Assembly (NCBI GenBank): GCA_038025085.1
Contig: CM076143.1
Coordinates: 13,377,501 to 13,441,500 of the forward strand
Direction: 5' to 3'
DNA length: 64,000 nucleotides
Source of the DNA: Tetragonia tetragonoides
Taxonomy: Eukaryota > Streptophyta > Magnoliopsida > Caryophyllales > Aizoaceae
The notes below the pieces were generated by a model. The model saw only the letters and a list, made by a program, of their open reading frames with translations. It was not told where the DNA came from and did not search any database. The translations under genes were made by a program, and so were the position numbers. Position 1 is the stretch's first letter. Each line of letters opens with the position of its first letter. Positions 1 through 12,400 of this stretch are shown here, piece after piece.

Positions 1-447
1 CCCACATAAGATAAATTTGAAATTTAAAAGAAAGGGAGATCACTAGATTAACTTTAGCAAATTGATTTTTGGTTGTGGATGAAAATTACCAACTTTTAAC
101 AATTCAACTTTATCGAGTTTTAAATATCATCTCTTTCTTGAAAAATGTCCATTTTCGAACAACCCTCATCCATACCCCCGACATCATTATCAACCTAGAA
201 TTATCCATAATAATTTGGCAAATCTATCTGAAATCAAAATTTTATCCTGTAAATAATTATCTTTTTCCCATAATTTTTCTTTATCTTATTACGTGGTGTG
301 TTCTTTTTTACTGGTCTCGGCTAGACTGCACTGAAAAAGAGAAAAAAATGATTACTGAACCAGACTGAATTGAACAAATTACGGAGTAAGTAAAAAACAA
401 CACATTCTTATTCTCTATACCATACAATCCTAATTTTCAACCCGCAA

Positions 448-455
448 TATAAATA
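448..455 (+). promoter_or_regulatory. possible TATA box of the MAP kinase kinase gene
   Basis: TATAAATA lies about 300 bp upstream of the MKK start codon. A CT-rich stretch at 628-652, typical of plant 5' leaders, lies between them. The distance would imply a 5' UTR of about 270 nt. This is position and motif only; the surrounding DNA is AT-rich, so chance occurrence is likely. Confidence 0.25.
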
Positions 456-752
456 ATTAATGCCGAAATTACTAAACGTAATCCATAACCCATGTCCCAA
501 TCATAAATGAAAAGAATAAACCCTTTGCGCTCTTTTCTAAGAAGCTTACCAAACATTTCCGCTCAAAAATTAAAATAAAATACACACCAGTCCCCACTAA
601 GCTCAAAAAGACGACTTTGCAACGACTCTCTTTTCTTCTCTCTCTCTCTCTCCATCAACGCCATTCTTTCCTGCAATAAACAAAGGGGATTTGGGATTTG
701 TGATTTGTGTCCGAACACCAGAAAAGCAACTAAGCTGAGCTGAACTTGAGCT

Positions 753-3700
753 ATGCCTATGAAGAACAAAGGCGCCTTTAATCTCAAACTTTCTGTTCCA
801 CCTGACGAGGATTCTCTCGCCAAATTTCTGTATGTTTCTCTTTCATTTCATGATCTACAATAATTTTATGCAATTTTGGTGTATTTTCTTAAACTTTAAC
901 TAATTATCCTGTTCGTTTTCTGTATGATTTATCATTTTTGTTTATTTGTTTATTGAATTTTAGTACACAAAGCGGCACATTCAAAGACGGCGATCTTCTG
1001 GTGAACAGGGATGGTGTTCGAATTGTGTCCCAAAATGAATTTGATGCTCCTGTGAGTTTTTGAATTCAACGAATTCTTATTTGCAACCGTGTTTAATTTC
1101 ATGTTAGAAATCTTGCTTCAAATTGTTTAGTTGCATTTTTACTGGTTTTACGTTTTGAAATGTTAAAGTCTCAAGACATTGGATTTTTATGTCACTTGTT
1201 TAAAACAGTAATGTGATACATAAATTGATAATTACGTGGATATTTTCCTTGAAATTTTCATGTCTTAGGCCTAAATTAAATTGCTTAGTGTTCATACCAC
1301 GCCGAATGACTAATATTAGGCATGTGCACTAAGGTCATAGGTCAGTACACCGAAGAGTCCATGGAGTAATGTATCATGCCAACTCAAATTTGATGGTTAG
1401 GAGGAAATTTTATTCAGTTGGAGCGTGATATAATGCTTCTGATTGGTAGTTACTCTTCTGAAACTAGGACTTGTAAAATAAGTAGTGGAAGGGTTGGTAA
1501 GGAAGCCTAGGAAGGTTTGGTTAGTTCCAATGGAGATGTTTGTTGGGAACCTATTTAAGAAACTTTGAACGATGGATGGATCCAGGCCAGTTGAGATGTT
1601 AGGGACCTATTGTTTCATTTCTGTTGCATTGGGGTAAAGTTGCGTACATTTGACTCCCTTTACTTCATGTAAGGCGGGACCCTTGTGAGTGAGAGGCACC
1701 AAGGTAGTGATATAAATAAGAGATACTGGCACACATAGAAACAAATGGTGGTCACAATGTGGATGTGTGTCACAAACCTAGAGGTTATATTCTGAAACTT
1801 GAAGAGAAAATTGCAGAACAAATACAAAACTGTAGCCGAAAGGCTAAAATGCAAACCATGTAGACTTTCCCAGACAACAATAGGAGTGGAAGGTATACTA
1901 AACTACTGAGATCTGCAAGGAATTAAGTTTTCGGGAAGGGCAAAGCTTCTTCTTAGAAAGTTTTCTGATTCCAAACTTCTATGTCAATCTGGTTGGAGAA
2001 CTGTACAATGTTTCACTGTTCAAAAATTAATGCTGGTGAGATAATGAGCTCAAATGCATGTGACATATTCTTCTTCTTGTGTTTATGTTTACTTTTCATA
2101 CTTAATTCATGATGGAGCTTATTGTATGAGTTAGCCTCTTGTTCACATGATATTTAACTTGTTCGGTTGTCTGTCTGTTTCTCTCAGCCTCCTCCAATCA
2201 AGCCATTGGACAACCAAATAAGCTTGGCCGATGTAGACACAATCAAGGTAATTGGTAAAGGTAGTGGTGGAATTGTGCAGCTGGTGCAACACAAATGGAC
2301 TAACCAGTTCTTTGCCTTGAAGGTAAGGGTACTCAACAAGTGGACTAACGAAGTAAACATCTTATTTTCCATGCAGTATTGGCAGTGCTCATAATACTGA
2401 ATTGCATTCAGGTTCACATTCCAGTGACAAAATCACTGACTTACTTCCTACCTTCTGTATACCCACAAGGCAAGACAAAGAATGAAAAGTGATGAAAAAC
2501 ATTCTTTTGTCTTAGTTATCGTAGTTTTTGTATATTTCAAATATCCAAATTGAAAAAACATGATTTTGTATTTATCGGATATTTTGGATCGGATCACCAA
2601 ATTGATGAGGATGTCCCCTTTTTAGATCTTCATTTCGGATCTGGTTCTCAGATTTGGTTTATTTTTATAAACAACCTTATTCTTAAATATCTTAATGGAT
2701 GTTGTGTTCGTATAAAATGTTATCATTTGTACCTTTAGCACTGCTTTATCCCTGAAGTGAATTATTTTCGTCTTGTGACACAAAGAACACTGATAAGGAG
2801 GGCTAAAAGGGTCTAACAAGTGAGCACTTCTGTTGTTGAACCGAGCGTCCTTTTAGCAGGCCGTCTCTTAGGGAACTCCATAGTTAGGTTTGCTTGGTTA
2901 GGACTACTACTGGGAATTGGGATGGACGGGCTTTCGAGGAAGTTTCTTAGGAAGGGTGTGAGTGACAATAATGCATATCAAATTGTGGTGTAATGAATCA
3001 ATGTGTTTGTAGTCATGTATGTGTATGTGTAATTGTGGTGTAATAAATCAGTGTGTTTGTAGTCATCTATGTGTATGAGTAATTGTGGTGTAATAAATCA
3101 GTGTGTGTGTGTGTGTCGAGGTTGGAGAACCACAAAACTTGGTCGTCTTCAAGATGAGCTTCTTTCTTAGTTCTCTCTAACTTCTACCTCGTTATTATCA
3201 CCATCATTCTTTTCTCCCTTCTTAGCATGGTCTCTTCAATGGGTCCTCCTAGAGGCTGAAGCTGGAGGAGAACCTTTTTATTCCCCTTCGAGGATCTGAC
3301 TCACTCTCTCATTTCTTTAGTTCTCTCTATCATCCGCCTTATCATTTAATCTCACCATTGCTCTTCTCTCCATTAGACTGGTCTCTTCAGAGCTCCTCAT
3401 GGTGGCTGAGTCAAACTTTCGTCTTTTTTTCTTTCAGTTATTATTATTACTGTTCAATATCTCTCTAGTTCGATTATCCCCCTCCCTCCAACAATTCTCA
3501 CTCATCTCTGCTGGCCTGTTTATCTTGTCTGCAGATATTGGAACTTGGGTGTAGCTTTTCAAAATTTTTTAAGGCAGATGACTAAAACATATGTTTTTTG
3601 AGTATCTGCCTCACCACTCACATCTTTCTACCATAGTTCACTTTGAAAGTAATATTGACTATTGAGTACTTTGACCTCAGTAATAGCATTGCTGTTATTC

Positions 3701-6700
3701 TTGGAACTCAGTTGATGGCGTAGCAGTAGATCTGAATACATTGTTTTCCATCATTGATGTCATACTTATCCCTTAAGTGATCCATCATTGATATTTGGTG
3801 GCATACTTGGTGTCTGGTGTCTCTCCTTTGTGCAATATACATGGCATGGAACTGAAAACATTAACTGCATGAATATTATGAGAAGTGTGATTGGCATGAA
3901 TGTAGGCTGGTTGATTTTGGTTCTCAGGGCACAGTGTCTCTGGGAAGCAACATTTCGCCCCAAATCACAGCACATTCCGTATATTCGTTTTTAATTCTTT
4001 TTAGGTTACACTAAACAATGTATTGGCTGTATTTAGTGTGGTTTCTCTGCATTTATTATTCAAAGAGTGATTGACATGGGTGGAATTTTATATGGTTCTC
4101 AATCTTCCTGGTATGGCGGTGATTAAACAAAAAGATAGGAGGTGTTTACGCTACGTGCTGCAGATTTTTGTGCCTCTATCACGCATATGGTTTAACACGA
4201 ATGCAGCTATTTTTAGAGGAGTAACACAGAGTAGTGAGGCTTGTGGTACTCTTAGCCTTGGCTGTAATAGGAGAGTCAGAACTTTATTGATAGAGTATTA
4301 GTATTGCAGTCTTCTTATTAGTGGGGTTTTTTTTTTTTTGGGGGGGGGGGGGGGGCATGCCCTCCCATACACTTTATAGATAGATACCTTTTTATATTCC
4401 ACCTTCCTCCAAAATAGAAAGAAAAGCAAATAAGTAGTATTTCTTTTTCTGGGACCAGCTGCCAGCCATTTAACTGCAGCTTCCCATCAGTGTAAATCAC
4501 CTAGGTCACATGTAGACCCTGTATACCTTTTTCAATTGCTTGCTATTCTAGGGCTCTGGCCCCTTGGGGCGCCCTTTCTAGGAGCCTTGGATTGGAACCT
4601 GTGACCTCCTAGTTATGAATGGAGTTTAATTACCAGACCTATGGGTTCTCCATACAGAATTTGATATATTGAAGCAACTTTTACCCTCTTTTTCATCTAT
4701 TAACTCTTTAGAAAGCTGAATCTTTTTAATAAGCTGTACATTGATTTACAACTATGTTTGTGTATGTGATGGTTGTTGCTGGTTTGAGAGCATATAGTAT
4801 ATTACACAATCTTATTTTCAGGTTATTCAGATGAACATTGAAGAGTCTGCTCGTAAGCAGACTGTAAAAGAACTGCAGATCAATCAGTCACTAGAATGTC
4901 CCTATGTTGTTGCTTGCTACCAGTGTTTTTACCAAAACGATGCTTTCTCAATAATTTTGGAGTACATGGATGGTGGATCTCTTCTAGATTTATTGAAATC
5001 AGTTAAAACAATTCCAGAAGATCATCTTGCTGCCATCTGTAAGCAGGTGGGGTATTTTCTAGGCAGAGAGACCATGTTTGATGTCTCTATTGTGCATTTC
5101 GTTTTCTTCTATCTGTTTGATGTTCGTTTATGTTAATTCTGGCTTATTATTGTTTAGGTGGTAAAAGGTTTGTGTTATCTTCATCATGAGAAACATGTTA
5201 TTCACAGAGACTTAAAACCGTCCAATTTGTTGATAAATCATAGAGGTGAAGTCAAGATTACTGATTTTGGTGTTAGTGCAATAATTGCCAGCACGTCCGC
5301 CCAGGCTAATACTACAATTGGGACATATCACTACATGGCTGTAAGCTGTTCCTGTGTGTTGTTTTTGGTCAATACTACTACATTTTGCTCATTTGAGAAA
5401 AAGCTACTTATCCCTTGTTCATATCTGTAAATTGTTGTCCACTTTGGTATGCAGCCTGAGAGATTTAGTGAAGCAGCCTATGGCGCTAAAAGCGACATTT
5501 GGAGCTTTGGATTGGTTGTGCTTGAATGTGCCACAGGAAAATTCCCCTATCCCCTATCAGATCAAGAGAATGATTGGGGCGTTAATTACTTTTCAATCAT
5601 GCAAACTATTATTGAGCAGCCTCCACCTTGTGCTCCCTCTGATCGGTTTTCTTCTGAGTTCTGCTCTTTCATATCATCATGGTATGTTCTTACTTGACTT
5701 AGTTGGCTTCCAATGAACATCAAATTATTTGAACTTTTACCATCCCCGAAATTTGGATGGTGCATAAGGTAGTGCTGTTCTTGAAATGCAATTAACTACC
5801 CTATGGCAGGGTACGAAGTCGCAGTCTCGGTTGCGATGTCGCGAAAGCGGACCGATACGGATGTCGCGTATCAGGTCGCCGCCGTCGCTGAGCGAATTTG
5901 GTATCGGCTGTATCGGCCATTTATTGGTGGTACAACTCATTTATCGGCCATACCGGTCATGTATCGACCATTTATCGGCCATACCAATCATTTATCGACC
6001 GTATCGGTCGCATTAAAACCCCCTTCATAAAACGGGATGTCGCGTATCGGCAACCTCAAAACCCTTTACGTAACGCCCTTAACGGAACGGAATGGAACAG
6101 CCATTATACAGTACCCTGCCTTATGGGGATTGTTCAATGAATATTTATTGTGAGGTTGATAAAGCAACTGTAAATAACCTATGTTTGCAATAAAAATGCT
6201 TTTGAATGACACCATTTTCCTCGCACTTGTAATGAAGCTCTTATGAACAGATCTTTGCTTGTTCCCAAGTCTATGAACATCCTTATTTCTTTTTAATAAT
6301 TTTTTTAAATCTTTTGTAACAATCCATTTTAATATACCGTCACTAGTTTTTTCTATTAACCAATATTCAACTTAATTTCTGCGTTCTTGCCTTCGAAATT
6401 TGGGTACAAATATAACCGTATCAGTAATTTTAGTGAATTCTATAGTAGCTTATCATGTACTACTTTTTTCTTCCCTGTTTATCCAAGTCTGCATTTCTGC
6501 TATATGACTATCCGTCATTTAAAATTTCTTGATGTACTCAGCTTACAGAAAGACCCGAAGGATAGACTTTCTGCACAACGGCTCATGGTAAGTTGCAAGT
6601 ATTCCTTTTTAATTTTTCTGAGAAAGTAATTGTGTTCTGGTAGGAAGTAGATGAGATTTTTCTGTAATACTGTCTTCTTTCATTTCTTCTGTTAGCATTT

Positions 6701-6829
6701 CTGAATTACTGCGCTCATTTTGCTTCACAAATCTTTTAGGCCCATCCTTTCCTCAGTATGTACGACGACTTGGACATTGATCTTGCATCATACTTCACCA
6801 ATGCTGGATCTCCACTCACAACCTTGTAG
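753..6829 (+). CDS. MKK2-like: group A MAP kinase kinase (MKK1/MKK2-like), 8 coding exons
   Basis: Dual-specificity kinase that phosphorylates the TxY loop of MAP kinases; group A plant MKKs (MKK1/MKK2) act in cold, salt and immune signalling. Exons read by GT-AG splicing are 753-829, 964-1051, 2188-2322, 4822-5046, 5158-5340, 5455-5681, 6542-6587 and 6740-6829. They join without a break into 356 residues, against about 363 in Arabidopsis MKK2. Visible features are an N-terminal basic/hydrophobic MAPK-docking motif (NLKLSVP, residues 10-16), the glycine loop GKGSGG (78-83), catalytic Lys100, HRD (191-193), DFG (211-213) and the plant MKK activation site T221-x5-T227. MAPER (235-239) replaces the usual MSPER. 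There is no NTF2 domain, which excludes MKK3. The start is the first ATG after the CT-rich leader. MKK1 or MKK6 orthology is less likely given the N-terminal match to MKK2. Confidence 0.93.
1628..1712 (+). repeat. Au-like SINE fragment in MKK intron 2
   Basis: This stretch of the MKK intron resembles the body of the plant Au SINE family: GGGGTAAAGTTGCGTACAT followed by a short inverted GGCGGGA..GGCACC block. A related stretch is seen at 43,553-43,640. The ends are not clear. Family assignment is from memory. Confidence 0.5.
2981..3116. repeat. tandem repeat, unit about 50 bp, ending in (GT)n
   Basis: Three near-identical copies of a unit starting AATTGTGGTGTAATRAATCA lie in MKK intron 3. The last copy runs into a short GT microsatellite. 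It is intronic and has no coding potential. Confidence 0.85.
4328..4356. repeat. T12-G17 homopolymer junction in MKK intron 3
   Basis: A run of about 12 T is followed directly by about 17 G. Read on the - strand this is poly-C then poly-A, which would fit an old retroposon tail. The G-run length may also be unreliable in sequencing. Confidence 0.8.
4540..4655 (-). repeat. tRNA-derived SINE remnant in MKK intron 3
   Basis: On the - strand the sequence carries an RNA polymerase III box-B-like GGTTCCAATCC, preceded about 45 bp upstream by ATAGGTCTGGTAATT, which resembles a degenerate box A. This is the layout of tRNA-derived plant SINEs. The boundaries are approximate; the T/G run at 4,328 could be its tail but is not contiguous with this core. 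Confidence 0.5.
5799..6128. mobile_element. 330-bp MITE-like element in MKK intron 6
   Basis: The ends are inverted repeats: CCCTATGGCAGGGTAC at 5799-5814 against the complement of GTACCCTGCCTTATGGGG at 6111-6128. The interior is GC-richer than the intron and rich in the word TATCG. It includes two 31-bp tandem units at 5938-5968 and 5969-5999. There is no coding capacity, so it would be non-autonomous. No clear target-site duplication was found, so the superfamily is unknown. Confidence 0.75.
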
Positions 6830-9494
6830 GAGCTTTCATGTAAGTCTCTGATCAGATGCTACATATTTAGGTAGTTGAGTCAAAAGATGGCATTCCTCTT
6901 GCCAAGTCTAGTTAAATCTGAGTGGTTATATGCGTCGATTTCGCATGTTTTCCCTCTAATGTTAAAAAAGAAATTACCAGATATAGGGTCGGTGGAAAGT
7001 TAATTACCTGCTTATTGTCCACATAAGGTCAAGTCATCAAGCGGGGGGGGGGGGACCCCTTTTTCTTGGTACAGCTGCGGAGCAAAGCCGCTTATCGGCT
7101 TATGAAATGAGGACTTTAATGAGAAAACCAATCTTTAAAACTGGAGGCAAAAACTAGGGTGATACAGTTTCACACTTTCAAGGATAGGATCACACCAAGA
7201 CTTCACTGCACTATAAGTGTATAGGTCATAAACAAAGCCATCTTTTCCTAGACAGTAACATTCATTCACTTTAGATGCCATAGCAACACGCTACAATACT
7301 CAACACAGCTACAAAACTCAAGCATCCTTCTCCTTTGAGTACAAAATCTATCACACAGCTCACAAGGGCATACCATACGACCAGAACAAAATATATTACA
7401 ACTCAAACACTAGGGTGGTACAGTTTCACACTTTCAACTGTCGAACATAGTGATGTTAAATTATCCTGAGGTGACTTTTTCATTGTTTTGGAGTGACATA
7501 TTTGATTTCGTCTCATGCACCACCTGCTTGCTTCCTAATGGGTTGAAAATTAGAAGACAAAGGAAAAAGGAAAAGTAAGAAAGCCCCCATTGTGATTGTC
7601 TGTTTCCTATTTTTATTATGGATTATGAAATAGGGAAAAAGGGGGCAAAAAAATTGGGGAGTGGAAATGAGAAGGAATAAAAAAGGCTTTCTTTGTAGTC
7701 ATCGACACGAATGACGGATTGGTCTGAAATTGCAATAAAAGAAAAAGATGCAGGTTCCCCGCATCCATCCTACATCCAAAATTCTTCTTTTCTTTTGCCA
7801 TTATTCAAGGAAATCACTCTGATTTCCATAAAGTTTCTGTTGGAATTTAACTCAAATAATGAGGTGCCAAGCTCATAAAGATCGGTGCTCTATGGGCATA
7901 CTACTGTCAGTAAAATAGAGTGTAGACAGTGGAAATCCAATTTGGATCCTCAAAACAGTGTTGATAAGTTGTTGAGCTGCCACAGGTTGCAGGATGCTAG
8001 TGTCAAGAAGATTGTAGCGGAGTTATGAAGAAAGCATTTTTTGTTTATGATGCAGTTGAAGCGAAAGAACTATCACCAACTGCAGTTTCTATCATCTTTT
8101 GGTTTTTTACTCATCGATGAGTGAGTCCTCGATATATAACTTTTGTGGATGTAATGTTTGTAACAGTCCGTTTATGGTGAATTTTCTTTGGAGGGTAACT
8201 ACCATGCTCCGAGAGCTCTGTCCCTGTTTCTACGCTGTAAACAGATATCATCTTAAAGTACTTCGGCACTTGAAAGCTTATGAATAAACTTAAGATGTTT
8301 GTGGAGAATTTGTTGATTGTAGCGTTTGGCTGTTAGTTCTGCAAGTTCCCTAGTTTTTGTACGTGTTCTGTTCTAATGCAGTAATGCTGCAACTCAGATG
8401 GACTAAAATACAACTCGAGTACTTAAACAACTTGCAGCTTATTATTATTATTAGGACCTGAACTCTTTAACGAGTGAGTTCAGGACCTTTATTTTTTTTG
8501 CCGGTAGAAGTTATTTTCATTTTTTTGGTTGCCCTTCTTTCTTACCCACAAAAGGCACATCTTACTGAGGAAGTAATCATGCTCCGTACTGGTTGCTCGT
8601 CGTAGGTTAAAACGACATTTTTAAAGATGTACGGTAGACTCTTCTTTTCCCCTTCACAAAAAAAGAAAAAGCAGAAAAGAAAAGTGTGTATCATACCCAA
8701 AGTGAATGGGCAATGGCTATCGTTGTTCATTGAATGCGAGGTATCTTTAGGGTGAGCAAACTAGATAACAATAAGCTAGACGCTAGTCTGGTGATGTTGT
8801 CTGGTAGACTGGTACATGTACGAGACCTTCGAGCTCTTTCGCAATTATGCTTGGGTACAAGAGCATAATTTGTCAAATAACAGTTCACTTTGATTTAGAA
8901 ATAAATTGTTTTCAGGGAACCGCCTTTCGTAAGTTTCACAATTGAACCCTCCATGAAAAATATCTTACAGAAGAATGCTGTATCAAGTGTCAAGATCTCT
9001 CATGCATATGTTCATCCATGAAACCACTGGCGGATCAACAATTTTATGTTTACTATATATAGGTCCGCCCTGCACAAGTGTGCATTAACATTCCGCCATA
9101 TTGTTTCTCTGAATGCATGGCAAGTATAATAAAAACGATAGTAATGGTAATAATAACGGGGTGGGGGGATAAAAGTATTTAAAAAAGCACAACTCCAACT
9201 ATTCACAATTCTACTTAAGATTAGGACTTTATGCCAACACTCACTACGGACGTTCTGGTTGGCTCTTGGCCTAAACTGGAGAAAATGAAAAATATACTAT
9301 ACATGTTCTTGAACTACAATCAGCCCACTAAAAAATAAATGGGCTTAAAAATATATATGTTACAATCCGTAATTATGTAATTCTGCTGAAGATATTTCTA
9401 CCTCATATAGCTACACATTAAAAGAGGCAAAAAAAAAGGGGGGAAAAAAGGAGAAAAGAATTAACATTTTGCCAAAATGAGGTGAACTTACCTT
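6830..9494. other. MKK 3' region and intergenic spacer to the PP2C gene
   Basis: No convincing coding region. A strong GTAAGT donor-like site just after the MKK stop (about 6,841) suggests a possible 3'-UTR intron, with UTR-like sequence continuing to about 8,300. A run of about 12 G sits near 7,042. A 29-bp sequence at 7153-7181 recurs with one mismatch at 7409-7437, so the 255 bp between may be an insertion or duplication. The MKK and PP2C genes converge here. Confidence 0.5.
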
Positions 9495-12400
9495 TCAACT
9501 TTTGGTTTTAATTTTCCTATTAGGTTTCAAGTCAACCACAATCACAGTAATGTTGTCTTTGCTTCCCCTTTGGAGAGCAAGCTTTGAGAGGTAATCAGCA
9601 GCTGCTTGTGCTGCTGGATCTACAGTTTTACCGCGGTCTGAAGTGATATTAGCACCATTCTTTTTATGCCAGATAAGAATTCTCCTTCGAGCTACATCGC
9701 AGGCTTCTTCATTTGTCAGGACATCCCATAAGCCGTCACTGGCAAGAATGAGGCAATCGTCTTCTTTTACCCGTTGAACAATTGTCACCTCTGGGTCTGG
9801 TATAATCCATGGCTTCAAATACCGGTCACCTGGACCACAAATGAAACAAAGAAACATCAAACTAAAAGCTTTGACTTTATATACATTCCACTTGATATTA
9901 TAATATACACTGGTGTACAAATTTTTTGCTACTTCATCACACCTTGATAGTTTTGGAAAACAAGTGTTAGACTACTTTCAAGCTACAAGAACATTCACAC
10001 TTGACAGTAAGCATTGGCTATCCTTCGACTAAAACTTGGAATGCAGTTGCAGCATGCATCATGCATCAGCATAGGTCATGCTAGAAATATTTATCAGATG
10101 CTTAACATAAATTGACTTCGCATAACAATTATGCACTTAACCACTCCTTGGTCATTCACATGGATTTAATCATGTGTATAGATATTATGTATGACTAAAC
10201 TGATTATTTGATCTTCATTAATATAAGCAATCTGCAACTTGTATCAACATTCATTGCTCAATTACCATAATGCATTTTTATCCATTTGCTGATAGTATGC
10301 TCTATATTGCAAACACTAAAAAGACCATATCCAGTATGAAATTTAAGCCAGTTCTTCAGCATTCCTTTCCTGTCCCGGTTATGAAATTTTTTGATCCCAC
10401 AAATCCCCTTCTAGGCCAGTGCTTCAAACAACCATGAACACATTTATGTCTTCTGCTACACTACTATTACTCCCTCAAAATCTAGAATTCTACCATAATT
10501 TCATCGTATGGCTACACATCAGACATCAGTGTAACTGTGTACCTGCATATGTGTCACGTGCACTTCGATAAACCAAAATATTCCAGACCATACTGCTAGC
10601 ACTTAACATCAAAGGCTTCTGAATTCTCCCTCCCACCTAATCTTGGGTAGTAATCATGTTCAATGTCCACTATCTTTTATTGCACTTGAAGTTTTCAAAA
10701 TAAGTGACAAGCGAAATCATAAATTAATCTCCACATGACTGAATCTATGAAATTTCTAGACCTAGCTTACTCGACAGCTGATTTTTAATGTGGGCTGGAT
10801 CTTTAACCACTTATATAGGAAGGTAATGTGCTTGTTCCAACCTTCTAGGAAGGTAAGCAAATCAACAACAAAGATCACGGTCCAATGAAAGATGTGACAA
10901 CAGGACCAAATTAGCTAAGTACATCAAGTGAACTGCTTTAGCACGCAAATTAAACAACTGTATCACCAACGACAATTCTTAAATGTGTTAAACTACTCAG
11001 TTTAGAAAAAGTAGCTAAAAAACGAGCAGATAACATCATATCATATTGTCAGTTCTGTCATTTCTGTTATTCTCGTTTGGTTGGATGCCCACTGCTTCAC
11101 AAAAGATGTATTGCTATATGTCCAAGTCTCAATTTGATGATCCTCTTTTTTTTAGATAAGGAAAATTTTATTAAAACTTTGATACTGTTACAGTGTCAGA
11201 GGACAAGGAGTCCTAACAAAGAAAGGAAAAAAACATAAAATAGTTACAACTCTCCCCAATGACGTTGAACGTCAGTAAGGGGCACTCCCTTAAAAGCCCA
11301 AGCTGCCTTAGCCCATAAAGACGCTACATAAACTACCCAATCCCATACAAAGTCAACAGGCCTAGACGTGTCTGTGATATGAAAACCAATAGAGCTTGTA
11401 AATTCTTTTTATTTCATGTGGGCTAAGACATGCCAACAATTTCTTAGCTCTTTCCAAGACAAGCAAGCATACAGAATAGATTGTCATTAGCCTAGTAAGA
11501 AAGCAGGTCAAGCAACCCCGAGTGGGTAGCTCAGTTGATAAGTCAGATCTTTTCCAGAAGCCACCGGAGGTCATCCTCGTCGCTAACTTCAGGGCCCGTG
11601 GGATTAAGCAAGCAGAGACTGGGCACCCACCATGTCCAAAAAATGTCAAGCTATGCTGCCTCTTCAATTGAATTCTGAACAACTCAACCATGTCAAACTA
11701 AAGCAAACTAAATGGATACTAATTAAACTTAGATAGCAAAGTGTCTGGGGCTTGATACCAGGAACAGGGACCTAGCTTCGAAATCGGTCAGCATCGGCCT
11801 TTGTGCCTCCTAAGCACCAAAGAAAAAAAAAACTAAACTAAACTAGAGCAAACAAAGGTTATCCCACTATGAGCCATTTGCTACAAGGCTTTTTCTGGGC
11901 CACTATTAGCAATTGGTTATGATTAAGTAACATTCCAGATTTCAAGACTACCAATGTGTTAGCAGATTTTCTATTATCTAAGCCTAAGCAACACGCTAAA
12001 CAGGTGCTATGTTGCATATCCAACATGCAGAAATGACGTGGCACCACAACCTTGTCCGCCGGCGCCACACCCCATAAACGGCGCATCCTTGACCATGCAA
12101 TCGTAAGTAACCAAACAGCAGGTCCAAGATACAGAACCCATTCCTAAATTTAACAATCATGTGATATCAGTATTGGAGTTCCCATTTCATACCTCTATGG
12201 TATCATTCTGATACTGATTCCATTTCACATCTCTGAACCAAACGCCCCCTAACTACAAGGTATTACTCCTACTATCTTTCATTCATCTTTGTAATCTCAT
12301 TCCAATTATGCAACTAGCATATGCATACCAAAAAATTTAATTTGAATATTTGATGAATGGACTTCAAAGTAAACAAATGATATGGTACGGAGTTATTGGT

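Noticed and set aside
11515..11560. tRNA gene (GGGTAGCTCAGTTGATAAG)
   Set aside because: Only the box-A half resembles a tRNA; no box B, anticodon arm or acceptor pairing follows. It is a SINE head.
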